Shown here: positions 43,365 to 51,800 of the stretch, piece after piece
Layout of the letters: the number at the start of each line of letters is the position of its first letter
Numbering within the stretch: position 1 is the first letter of the stretch
Assembly: GCA_963832785.1 (NCBI GenBank)
Contig: CAWHVF010000005.1
Span: 1,922,001 to 1,986,000, forward strand
Reading direction: 5' to 3'
Source: CAWBRT01 sp963832785
GTDB lineage: Bacteria; Acidobacteriota; Terriglobia; Terriglobales; Acidobacteriaceae
Length of the DNA stretch: 64,000 nt
The notes under the pieces: generated by a model
The model's input: only the letters and a program-made list of their open reading frames with translations
Told to the model about the DNA's origin: nothing
Database searches by the model: none
Program-made: the position numbers and the translations under genes

Positions 43365-46358
43365 TTACGAGCATCCGCTGGTGGCTCCGCAGCTCATGCA
43401 GCGGTAGCAGCTTCCGTTGCGGGTCATGATGGCGCCGCAGACGGGGCAGGAGGGGGCATCGCCCAGATCGACGAAGTCGCCAAGGGCATCGCTGGCGTGC
43501 ACGCTTCCCTTCTTGCGCGCGCCGGAGCCGAAGTCCTTGGTGCTATTGGCAGCCTCGGGCCGGGAAGCCGCGCCGGGCTTGGCGGGTGCGCCGGCGCCGC
43601 CAGCTTCGACGGCGATGGCGCCATTCATGCGCGGGCGCAGGTCGTCGAACAGCGACCCCTGCTCGCCGGTGATGAACTTCAGCTCCAGCCAGCGGAAGAT
43701 GTAATCCATGATCGACTTGGCGTAGCCGATGCTCGGGTTCTGGCTCCAGCCGCTGGGTTCGAAGCGGGTGTGCTCGAATTTTTCGCACAGCAGCTTGAGC
43801 GGCACGCCGTGCTGCAGGGCCAGGGAAATGGCCAGGGCAAAGCTATCCATCAGGCCGCTGACGGTCGAGCCTTCCTTGGCCATGGTGATGAAAATTTCGC
43901 CGGGCTGCCCGCTGGGGTAGGTGCCGACCGTGACGTAGCCCTCGTGTCCGGCAATGTTGAACTTGTGGGTAATTGAGCGGCGCTCGTCCTGCAGCTTGTT
44001 GCGGCGGGCAGCGTGGCGGGGCGTTGATGTCCTCTTCTTCGCCACTGCGCGCGTTCTTGGCTTCGGCGGCGCTGCCCTTGGCCAGCAGCGGCTGGGCTTT
44101 CTTGCAGCCGTCGCGGTAGATGGCCACCGCCTTGAGGCCGAGCCGCCAGGCTTCGACGTAGGCTTCGGCGATCTCTTCCACCGTGGCCTGCTCGGGCATG
44201 TTGATGGTCTTGGAGATGGCGCCGGAGATGAACGGCTGCACCGCCGCCATCATCTTGAGGTGGCCCAGGTAGTGAATGGACCGCGGTGCCGCGCGCCGGC
44301 TTGAAGGAGCAGTCGAAGACCGCCAGGTGCTCGTCCTTGACGTGCGGCGCGCCTTCGATGGTGCCGGTGGCGTCGATGTAGCTGACGATGGCGTTGGCCT
44401 GGTCCTGCGAGTAGCCGAGCTTGAACAGCGCGGCGGGCACGGTGTTGTTGACGATCTTGATCATGCCGCCGCCGACCAGCTTCTTGAACTTGACCAGGGC
44501 GAGGTCGGGCTCGACGCCGGTGGTGTCGCAATCCATCATGAAGCCGATGGTGCCGGTGGGCGCCAGCACCGTGACCTGCGAGTTGCGGTAGCCGTGGCGC
44601 TCGCCGTGGGCCAGGGCTTCGTCCCAGCACTGGCGGCTGGCTTCAAACAGCTCGCGCGGGACGCTGGCGCGGCTGATGCGGTTCACTGAGGCGCGGTGCA
44701 TGCGAATTACGTCCAGGAAAGGCTCGCGGTTCTGATACCAGCCGGGACAGGCGCCGCCGCTGCCGGCCACCTCCTTCAGCTTTTCCGAGACCGCCGCTAT
44801 CGGCGGGCAGAGTTCGGCGATGCGCGCCGACTGCAGATAGGCTTCGCCGCACATGATGGCGGTGACGCAGGCGGCGTAGTCGCGTCCGGCATCGGAGTCG
44901 TAGGGCAGTCCGGCGGCCATGAGCAGCGCGCCCAGATTGGCGTAGCCGAGGCCGAGCGGGCGGAAGTCGTGCGAGTTGCGGGCGATGGCCTCGGTCGGAT
45001 AGCCGGAGTTATCGACCAGAATCTCCTGCGCGGTGATCAGGATGTCGACCGCGTGGCGATAGGCGGCCACGTCGAAGGCGCCGTTCGGGCGCGAACTTCA
45101 TCAGGTTCAGCGAGGCCAGGTTGCAGGCCGAGTCGTCGACGAACATGTACTCCGAGCAGGGATTGGAGGCGTTGATGCGGGCCGAGTTGCGCGAGGTGTG
45201 CCAGCGGTTGATGGTGGTGTCGTACTGCATGCCGGGATCGCCGCACTGCCAGGTGGCCTGGGCGATCATCGCAGCAGCTCGCGCGCCTTGTAGGTACGGA
45301 CGACGTGGCCGTCCTTGACGGCGCGGGTGCTGAAGTCGGCATCGCGGCGTACGGCGTCCATGAAGTCGTCGGTGACGCGCACTGAGTTGTTGGCGTTCTG
45401 GAAAAAGATCGAGGAATAGGCCTCGGAGTCGGGGCTCGAGCCGTCGTAGCCGGCGCTCATCAGCGCCCAGGCCTTTTTCTCTTCCTTGGCTTTGCAGTTG
45501 ATGAAGTCGACGATGTCGGGATGGTCGATGTTGAGGATGACCATCTTGGCGGCCCGGCGGGTCTTGCCGCCGCTCTTGATGACGCCGGCAAAGGCGTCGA
45601 AGCCGCGCATGAACGAGAGCGGGCCGCTGGCGGTGCCGCCGCCGGAGAGCTTTTCCATGGAGCCGCGCAGCGGCGAGAAGTTGGTGCCGGTGCCCGAGCC
45701 CCACTTGAAAAGCATGCCTTCGGTCTTGGCCAGGCTCAGAATCGACTCCATGGTGTCCTGCACGGAGTTGATGAAGCAGGCCGAGCACTGCGGGCTCTTA
45801 TAGCCGGTGGCGGCAAACTCGACGCGCCCGAGTTGCGGGTTCCAGTGCCAGTTGGAAGCGTCGGAGTTCGGCTCCAGGCGGTCGCAGCCCGACGTTGAAC
45901 CATACCGGGGAGTTGAAGGCGGCGTACTGTTGCAGCAGCAGGTAGACCAGCTCCTCGTGAAAGATGGCGGCATCTTCGACCGAGCGGAAGTACCCGCCGG
46001 CCACGCCCCAGTCGCGGATGGTCTCGGCGACGCGGGTAACGAGCTGGCGCACGCCCGTCTCGCGCTCCGGCGCGCCAAGCTGCCCATGCAGGTACTTGCT
46101 GGCCACTATGTTGGTGGCCGTCATCGACCAGTCTTTGGGGACTTCTACATCCTTCTGCTCGAAGATGACCTCGCCCTTGGCGTCGGTGATCTGGGCAGTG
46201 CGCAGCTCCCACTGCACCTCGTCGAACGGGGAGAGGCCCGCCTGGGTAAAGAAGCGCTTGAAGGCGAGCCCGGGCGTCTTCTTGCGGCCGGGGCCGGTAT
46301 TGCCAGCCTCGACGGAGGCCGCGTTGGAGTTCGTGACTTTGGCGGAAACTTCAGCCAT
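43365..46358 (-). CDS. nrdJ: Vitamin B12-dependent ribonucleotide reductase, five frameshifts
   Basis: Class II ribonucleotide reductase, making deoxyribonucleotides with adenosylcobalamin as radical source. About 997 residues when joined. The parts read, in order, AFNSPVWFNVG, SACFINSVQDTMESI, KWGSGTGTNFS, NPCSEYMFVDDSACNLASLN (radical-site motif), VLAPTGTIGFMMDCDTTGVEPD, GHLKMMAAVQPFISGAISKTINMP and a C-terminal zinc knuckle CPVCG...CYRCMSCG. The frame breaks near 45890, 45273, 45086, 44276 and 44025; four fit one extra base, the one at 45273 fits one missing base. GGAG lies 8 bases before ATG 46358. It is probably the cell's aerobic-or-anaerobic reductase. I read the breaks as sequence errors. 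Confidence 0.85.
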
Positions 46359-46940
46359 CGGTGATTCTCCTTACCGGGAACCCGGCGCTTGGAAGGTGTC
46401 TCTTTGCACCCCAACCAACGAGGCGTTTGCTGGGGACCGCTCTTGCGCCCCGGCGACCCAAGAACTGCGTTTGCTGCGCCCCACGCAGAACCTAAAATAG
46501 CCGGGGATTGTGAAACTACTCCATGATTTGGGGCTTGTCAAGCGTCTACCACTAAATATTGTACCTCCGTTACTGAGAAGCTTGAGCCGGCCTTACGGGT
46601 TGCCGCTCACCTCGGCTCAGGCCTCCCACTGATCGTTCGTCTGCCCAGCCGGAGGCGACCACGAGCCGCAGGCAAGCTTTCGTCTCCCGGCCAAACCGGG
46701 GCGGCTGCTTTCACGCAAGTCATTGATTATCAGCAGTTTAATAATGCCAGCGCCAGCGGCTCACAACTTTTGGGCAGCGCCCCAGCGTCGCCCAAGGTAA
46801 GTAGCTGGCTGGGGTCGAGGTTAGTGCCTGGCTGCGGCCGGGTCAATTACCCCATTTTGGTGCATAGGTGTGGAAACTGAGGAAAAAGAGGGCCTGACAA
46901 ACTGGCCTCCTAACGCTAAAGTGGCGCTCCGGAATCCTGG
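46359..46940. other. 582-base gap upstream of nrdJ
   Basis: No gene is supported here on either strand. I looked for a cobalamin-riboswitch B12 box on the nrdJ strand and did not see a convincing one. The only candidate signal is the NrdR-like box at 46549-46564. The rest contains GC-rich short inverted stretches without a clear repeat unit. Confidence 0.5.
46549..46564 (-). promoter_or_regulatory. Possible NrdR box upstream of nrdJ
   Basis: On the nrdJ strand the bases read GTACAATATTTAGTGG, close to the NrdR consensus of type ACACWATATAWAGTGT, about 190 bases before the nrdJ start. NrdR represses nrd genes from paired boxes. No second box at the usual spacing was found, so confidence is low. 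Confidence 0.3.
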
Positions 46941-48227
46941 CTACACGGCCTGGCTGCGGTTAGGCGGCGCGGGGTTGGTTTCGACCGGCGAGATGAGGCT
47001 TATGCGCACCCGCTGCACGCGGCGGCTGGTGGCCTCCAGCACCTGGAAGCGCAAGCGGTCCTGTTCGACCACCTCGCCTGGCTGCGGGATGTGGCCGGCG
47101 ATCTCGGTGACCAGCCCGGAGATGGTGGTGGACTCGTACTCGTCCAGGTGCATGCCGAACAGCTCGTCCAGACGGTCGACATCCATGTTGCCGGGCACGA
47201 TGTAGGAGCTTTCGCTCTCCCGCACCAGGTCGGTTTTGGCCTCGCTTTCGTCGCGCAGCTCGCCCACAATCTCCTCGACCAGGTCTTCGACGGTGACCAC
47301 CCCGGCGAAGCCGCCGTATTCGTCGATAACGATGGCCATGCGAATGTTCTGCCGCTGCATCTCGCGCAGCAGTTGGCTGCCGCGCTTAGTCTCGGGGACG
47401 AAGTACAGGTTGGTCTTCATCAGCTCGCTGACGGAGCGGCGCGGCGCTTCCGCGTCTGGCACCTGCAGCAGATCATGGGCATGCACGATGCCCACGATGT
47501 GGTCGAGATCCTGCTTGTATACCGGAATGCGCGAATAGGTGCGCTGGCGCAGCATCTCGGTGAGCTGGGCCACGGTGGTAGTGGTGGGAACGGCGAAGAC
47601 CTCCGGGCGGGGACGCATGACCTCACGCACGACCTTGTCGCCGAACTCCACCACGGAATGTATGAGCTGGCGGTCGCTCTCTTCCAGGATGCCTTCGTCC
47701 TGTCCGGCCTCGATCAGGGCATCGACCGCCTCGGAGGGATGCTCGGGCTGCTCGGAGGCGTTTTCCGTGCGGGTGAGCGAGACCACCCCTTGCAGGAATC
47801 CGAGCACCAGCGTGAAAGGCAAGGCCACGTAAATGAGCAGGCGAATCAGCGGCACCAGGCCAATCAGCCACGCCCCACGCGTGCGGGCAAAAAACAGGTG
47901 CGGCAAAAAACGATGGAAGAGGAGAATGACGGCGATAATCAGCAGCCAGAGTTGCACTACCTGGCCGATTTCCCAGCGCCCGCTGAAGGTGGTGACCACC
48001 AAAATGAAAGTGATGGCGGCGGTGGCAAGCTGTTCCAGCACGGCCATGGAGAGCGCGCCCCGCGCCCGGCTGACCTTAAGGCGGGGCTCGACCTGCTGCT
48101 CGAAAATCTGAATGTTGTCCTGGAATTCGCGCGACAGGAACTTGCCTGCCTCGTTGTAGAGCCGGGCAACATAGGAGACCAGCGTCAGGATGCAGATGAG
48201 CAAAAAGAGAATGATTGCGCTCATCAT
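46941..48227 (-). CDS. CorC/HlyC-family CBS-domain membrane protein
   Basis: 428 residues. Four membrane segments in the first 165 residues form a DUF21-like region. Two CBS domains (residues about 205-325) have VPTTTTVAQLTEMLRQRTYSRIPVY and NIRMAIVIDEYGGFAGVVTVEDLVEEIVGEL. A CorC/HlyC C-terminal domain follows (YIVPGNMDVDRLDELFG). Family members are linked to magnesium or cobalt efflux. The ATG at 48227 overlaps the ybeY stop by four bases (ATGA), so it is coupled to ybeY and phoH, a common bacterial grouping. Confidence 0.87.
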   Translation of the reverse strand: MMSAIILFLLICILTLVSYVARLYNEAGKFLSREFQDNIQIFEQQVEPRLKVSRARGALSMAVLEQLATAAITFILVVTTFSGRWEIGQVVQLWLLIIAVILLFHRFLPHLFFARTRGAWLIGLVPLIRLLIYVALPFTLVLGFLQGVVSLTRTENASEQPEHPSEAVDALIEAGQDEGILEESDRQLIHSVVEFGDKVVREVMRPRPEVFAVPTTTTVAQLTEMLRQRTYSRIPVYKQDLDHIVGIVHAHDLLQVPDAEAPRRSVSELMKTNLYFVPETKRGSQLLREMQRQNIRMAIVIDEYGGFAGVVTVEDLVEEIVGELRDESEAKTDLVRESESSYIVPGNMDVDRLDELFGMHLDEYESTTISGLVTEIAGHIPQPGEVVEQDRLRFQVLEATSRRVQRVRISLISPVETNPAPPNRSQAV

Positions 48228-48775
48228 GGCTGGCGCGACCTCCGGGCGCCGGCCGCGGAGCGAACAATGCGCCTGTTGCCTGCTGTTACAGCGCCCGACC
48301 GAGGGCGGCCGGGCCTACGCACGGCGCGCTCGATGAGCGCCTGCGGCAAGTTGAGCTGGCGGCGCAGGCGCAACTCGCGGCTGGCCATGCGGCCGTTGTC
48401 GCTTTCGTGATCGTAGCCCGCCAGGTGCAGCAGCCCGTGCAGGATCAGGATCTTGATCTCGGCGGCGGCGGCGTGTCCTAAAAGCTTGCCGTTGCGGCGC
48501 GCCATCTCGGCCGAGATGGCAATGTCGCCAACATAGCCGGCAGTACCCGTTTTGCCGCGCTGGAGCGCAGACGGGAAGGAGAGTACGTCTGTCGGGTGGT
48601 CCTGGCGGCGGAACTGGCGGTTAAGGCGGCGCAGCTCGGCGCTGGAGGCGACCAGCACCGTTACCTCGCCGGCCAGCCCGGTCGCCCGCCGGGCGCGGCC
48701 CAGAAATCGCGCCAGCATGGCCGCCGTGACGCCGGGAACGGGTTGGTTGAGGAGAATCAAACTTAAAGGTTTCAA
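48224..48775 (-). CDS. ybeY: Endoribonuclease YbeY, ends derived from repeats
   Basis: 183 residues, the metal-dependent RNase of rRNA processing and ribosome quality control. The zinc motif is HGLLHLAGYDHESD (HGxLHLxGYDH, residues about 113-126), and the core has TDVLSFPSA. The last 30 or so residues (RRPGRPRSGAVTAGNRRIVR...) are encoded by a dispersed hairpin at 48293-48314. The only in-frame upstream start is TTG 48775, itself inside a TTTCAAGG-type repeat (48768-48845). No good ribosome-binding site is seen there, so the exact start is uncertain. Confidence 0.82.
   Translation of the reverse strand: MKPLSLILLNQPVPGVTAAMLARFLGRARRATGLAGEVTVLVASSAELRRLNRQFRRQDHPTDVLSFPSALQRGKTGTAGYVGDIAISAEMARRNGKLLGHAAAAEIKILILHGLLHLAGYDHESDNGRMASRELRLRRQLNLPQALIERAVRRPGRPRSGAVTAGNRRIVRSAAGARRSRQP
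48293..48314 (-). repeat. GCCCGACCG/CGGCCGGGC hairpin repeat inside ybeY
   Basis: GCCCGACCG (48293-48301) and CGGCCGGGC (48306-48314) pair over 9 bases, one of them G-T, around AGGG. It is flanked by GTAGG on the coding strand. It matches the extragenic hairpins at 42078 and 59693 but lies within the ybeY reading frame and encodes part of its C-terminal tail. Confidence 0.65.
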
Positions 48776-48845
48776 GGTATCAAGGTTTCAAGGTTTCAAA
48801 AGTCCCATCGGCTTTGAGACTCTGAACCCTTGAAACTTTGAAACC
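48768..48845. repeat. TTTCAAGG palindrome between phoH and ybeY
   Basis: GGTTTCAAGG units (48768-48799) are inverted as CCCTTGAAACTTTGAAACC (48827-48845). The hairpin lies in the 147-base gap between phoH and ybeY and overlaps the ybeY start. It is related to the repeats flanking 9561-9913. Confidence 0.55.
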
Positions 48846-48922
48846 TGTCTAGCGTACCGGAGCGCCTTCGCAAAAGAAATGGGAGAGTTCGCTCCGCACC
48901 CTCCCAGCTTATTCGCTAAATT

Positions 48923-49996
48923 CTAATCGCGCGCCGAACCGGAGCTCACTACCGATTCGCGCTCGCGTAGCGGCGAAAAACCGGCGGCGGCGTTGCCGTT
49001 TTCGCGGCCCTCGGAACTGCCGAGATCGAGCTGCAAGCTCATCTGCTGCTCCTTCCAGACCTTGTGCTCTTCGTAAGCGCGGATTATGCGCTGCACCAGG
49101 TGATGACGCACGACATCGGTCTCGTCGAAGAACTGGAAGGAAATGCCGTCGACGTTCTTCAGAACGGTGACGGCCTCGACCAGGCCGCTACGGCTGGCGT
49201 TGGGCAGATCGATCTGGGTGATGTCGCCGGTGATTACCGCCTTGGAGTTGAAGCCCAGGCGGGTGACGAACATCTTCATCTGCTCGGAGGTGGTGTTCTG
49301 CGCCTCATCGAGAATGACGAAGCAATCGTTCAGCGTGCGCCCACGCATGAAGGCGATGGGCGCGATTTCGATGACGTTCTTCTCGAGATAGCGATCGACC
49401 CGCTCGGGATCGAGCAGTTCGTAAAAGGCATCGTAGAGCGGCCGCAGGTAGGGATCGACCTTTTCCTGCAGGGTGCCGGGCAGAAAGCCCAGGCGCTCGC
49501 CGGCCTCGACCGCCGGGCGCGCCAGCACAATGCGGTTGACGCGCTTGGAGAGCAGCGCCGAGATGGCCATGGCGACCGCCAGATAAGTCTTGCCGGTGCC
49601 CGCCGGGCCGATGCCGAAGACCATGTCGTTGTTTTCGATGGCCTCGACGTAACGGCGCTGGTTGAGGCTCTTGGGCTGCATCTGGCGCTTGCCGAACGAG
49701 CGCTGGCGGCCGGCCTCGGCGAGGCTGCGCAGGGTGATGGCGGGATCGGCGGTCACCACCCGCAGCAGCGAGCCGAGATCGCCGTTGCTGAACTGGTGGC
49801 CGGCGCGCAGCAGGTGGTCGAAGTCGGCGAATACCTGCTCGACGCGCGAGACGTCGCCGGGCGCGCCTTCAATCTCGACGGAATCGGCCTTCAGGTCGAT
49901 GGTCACGTTGAAGCCGGCTTCCATCAGGTGCAGGTTTTCATCACGGGTGCCGAACAGGGTTTCGATTTTCTGGCCGATTTCGATGTTCTTCTTCAT
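48923..49996 (-). CDS. phoH: PhoH-like ATPase
   Basis: 357 residues. An N-terminal KH-like part (residues 1-100) precedes a P-loop ATPase of the PhoH family: FGIGPAGTGKTYLAVAMA (Walker A, residues about 127-144), VLARPAVEAGERLGFLPG, CFVILDEAQNTTSEQMKMFVTRLG (Walker B, DEAQN) and VITGDITQIDLP. It probably acts on RNA together with YbeY, encoded next on the same strand. The last 40 residues are low-complexity. No clear ribosome-binding site precedes ATG 49996. Confidence 0.9.
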   Translation of the reverse strand: MKKNIEIGQKIETLFGTRDENLHLMEAGFNVTIDLKADSVEIEGAPGDVSRVEQVFADFDHLLRAGHQFSNGDLGSLLRVVTADPAITLRSLAEAGRQRSFGKRQMQPKSLNQRRYVEAIENNDMVFGIGPAGTGKTYLAVAMAISALLSKRVNRIVLARPAVEAGERLGFLPGTLQEKVDPYLRPLYDAFYELLDPERVDRYLEKNVIEIAPIAFMRGRTLNDCFVILDEAQNTTSEQMKMFVTRLGFNSKAVITGDITQIDLPNASRSGLVEAVTVLKNVDGISFQFFDETDVVRHHLVQRIIRAYEEHKVWKEQQMSLQLDLGSSEGRENGNAAAGFSPLRERESVVSSGSARD

Positions 49997-50367
49997 CGAG
50001 AGTTGAGCATCACCTCAGGCGCAAAGGCGCGACGTTTTGATCGAAGGTGTTGGAACAGTAAAAGCGACAGGAAAATTCTTGGGATCGGTTGGGGCACTCG
50101 CAGACGCGAAATATTTCCATTGGGCCAGAGAGTAGCCCGAGTTGCGACGGTAGTCAACCAAACATTGCGTAAACGAATACAACCTAAAAACGCTTATCCT
50201 CCACCGCCCCAATGCGGCTGTTTTTCCGTCTTTCTGGGGGTTATGAGAGTCTCTAACACTATAGTTTAGATGAATGGCGGCTGCGCGTGGGAGCGGGAAG
50301 CACAATTTTATTAGCGGCTGGGGGTCGGGAATGAGTTCCTGGTCGTTGGCCCTTAAGCCTGCCTGAT
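49997..50367. other. Gap between divergent phoH and rpsT without visible gene
   Basis: This divergent region (49997-50498 in full) holds no supported gene. It carries the rpsT promoter at its right end, and its middle is AT-richer (about 50140-50300). The phoH promoter is probably here but I cannot name its boxes with confidence. Confidence 0.5.
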
Positions 50368-50396
50368 TTGCCTGGGACCCGGACTTCACGTACAAT
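50368..50396 (+). promoter_or_regulatory. Sigma70-type promoter of rpsT
   Basis: TTGCCT (50368-50373) and TACAAT (50391-50396) are spaced by 17 bases, a good housekeeping promoter. Transcription would begin near 50403 and leave a leader of about 95 bases. In that leader CCAC and GTGG (about 50441-50458) can form a small hairpin. Confidence 0.6.
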
Positions 50397-50498
50397 AACA
50401 ACTTCGGCCAAGGCTGACTGCCTCGCCTGAGATGCCGGGTGTCCACGTTTGGGTGGCAGAGTCTAACCTCAACAATTCTCGAAGGATAACGCAAAGGT

Positions 50499-50771
50499 AT
50501 GGCGAATCATTTTTCGGCGCTCAAGCGCGCCCGGCAAACGGAAAAACGGACGGCGACGAACCGCGCCAGCAAATCGCGCATGCGCACCGCGTTGCGTGAG
50601 CTGCGCGGCGCATTGACCCAGGGCGACAAGGCGGCAGCAGAGAACAAGCTGCGCGCAGCCACTTCCGTGCTGGACAAAAGCGTGCAAAAAGGCATCATTC
50701 ACAAGAATACGGCTTCGCGCTACAAGGCCCGGCTGGCAAAACGGCTGGCGACGATGGCGGCAAAAGCCTAA
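50499..50771 (+). CDS. rpsT: 30S ribosomal protein S20
   Basis: 90 residues, highly basic, starting MANHFSALKRARQTEKRTATNRASKSRMRT and ending KARLAKRLATMAAKA, the usual S20 pattern of three helices. It binds 16S rRNA early in 30S assembly. GAAGGATAACGCAAAGGT precedes ATG 50499. Its TAA stop (50769-50771) is the left target-site copy of the IS element that follows immediately. The protein is complete. Confidence 0.95.
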   Translation: MANHFSALKRARQTEKRTATNRASKSRMRTALRELRGALTQGDKAAAENKLRAATSVLDKSVQKGIIHKNTASRYKARLAKRLATMAAKA

Positions 50772-51636
50772 GAATCTGTCCAGAAACTCGTAAAGGAACC
50801 TGAGAAGGAATATGCGAGGCAGGCCGATAGCCATAGCTTGGAGGCATGTACCCGAGCGACTTGACGGAGCAGCAGTGGAGGAGACTGGAGCCTTTGCTGT
50901 GCCAACCTCGCCAGAATCGTCATGCCGGAGGCAGGCCGCGCAAGTATGAACTGCGCCGGGTGGTGGATGCCCTTCTGTATGTGGTCAAGACGGGCTGTCA
51001 GTGGCGGCAGTTACCCAGCGACTTTCCGCCGTGGAAGTCGGTGCATGAGCAGTTCCGGGCGTGGCGGGATGAGGGGATGTGGGAGCGGGTGAGCAAGAGC
51101 TTGCGTGAGCAGGGCCGCAAGTCCGGGGGACGCCAGGCGGTGCCCACGGTGGCGATCCTCGATTCGCAATCGGCGAAGACGGTGTTAAAAGGGGGCAGCG
51201 TGGCTACGATGCGGGCAAAAAGATCAAGGGACGCAAGCGGCACATCGCGGTAGACACGCAAGGCAATCTGCTGACGGTAGTGGTACACTCGGCCGGCATC
51301 CAGGACCGAGTGGGGGCGCGGGCGGTGTTAATGCGGCTGTTTTGTCGTTTCGATACTCTGCGCAAGGTGTTGGTGGATGGTGGTTATGCGGGCAAATTGA
51401 TTGACTGGGCCAAGCAGATGTTCGGCTACCAGGTTGAGGTGGTCAAGCGCAATGAGATGCACCGCTTCCGGGTTCTGCCCAAGCGCTGGATTGTGGAGCG
51501 CACCTTGGCTTGGTTGAACTGGTCCCGCCGCCTCAGTAAAGATTACGAACTGCGGCACACCTCGGCAGAAGCTATGATCTACATCGCTTTCGCTCATCTG
51601 CTGCTGCGCCGCGCTACTTAGTTTTTGGACAGATTC
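50772..51636 (+). mobile_element. IS5-family insertion sequence, 865 bp
   Basis: The ends are inverted: GAATCTGTCCAGAAACT at 50772 and, on the other strand from 51636, GAATCTGTCCAAAAACT. The element is flanked by TAA on both sides (50769-50771 and 51637-51639), a TNA-type target duplication as used by IS5 relatives. The left TAA is the stop codon of rpsT. It carries one transposase in two overlapping frames. The element looks complete and may be active. Confidence 0.85.
50846..51621 (+). CDS. IS5-family transposase (two frames, probable -1 frameshift)
   Basis: The first frame (50846-51253) has the IS5 N-terminal domain (LTEQQWRRLEPLL, TGCQWRQLPSDFPPWKSV) and the first catalytic Asp in AILDSQSAKT. 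The second frame continues from about 51190 with GYDAGKKIKGRKRHIAVDTQGNLL, the second Asp in VLVDGGYAGK and the Glu in WIVERTLAW. The frames overlap at TTAAAAGGGGGC (about 51184-51195), where a -1 slip joins them into about 258 residues. Some IS5 groups use programmed frameshifting here. An indel error as elsewhere in the window is the alternative. Confidence 0.82.
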
Positions 51637-51698
51637 TAAGACTTACCCCGAGTTCCCTCCTCAAAAGCAACAGGATGCGATGGGACTCGGGATTAACC

Positions 51699-51720
51699 AC
51701 GGCAGGCTGCGGCCTGCCGT
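51699..51720. repeat. ACGGCAGGC hairpin downstream of cysS
   Basis: ACGGCAGGC (51699-51707) and GCCTGCCGT (51712-51720) form a perfect 9-base stem with loop TGCG. It lies between the IS element and the cysS stop and could end the cysS transcript. Confidence 0.5.
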
Positions 51721-51800
51721 TTGCATTTTGCGGGCAGAAAACTGAAACCCACCCTAGCGCCCAAAAGCTGGCGCGACGGTGGGGCACCCGGCGGAGCCAT

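Noticed and set aside
43365..46358. Several separate genes of a split ribonucleotide reductase
   Set aside because: All pieces align in order to one class II enzyme and each junction is restored by one base; no starts or ribosome-binding sites exist at the junctions.
46359..46860. Cobalamin riboswitch before the B12-dependent reductase
   Set aside because: I could not find a convincing B12 box or the surrounding helices.
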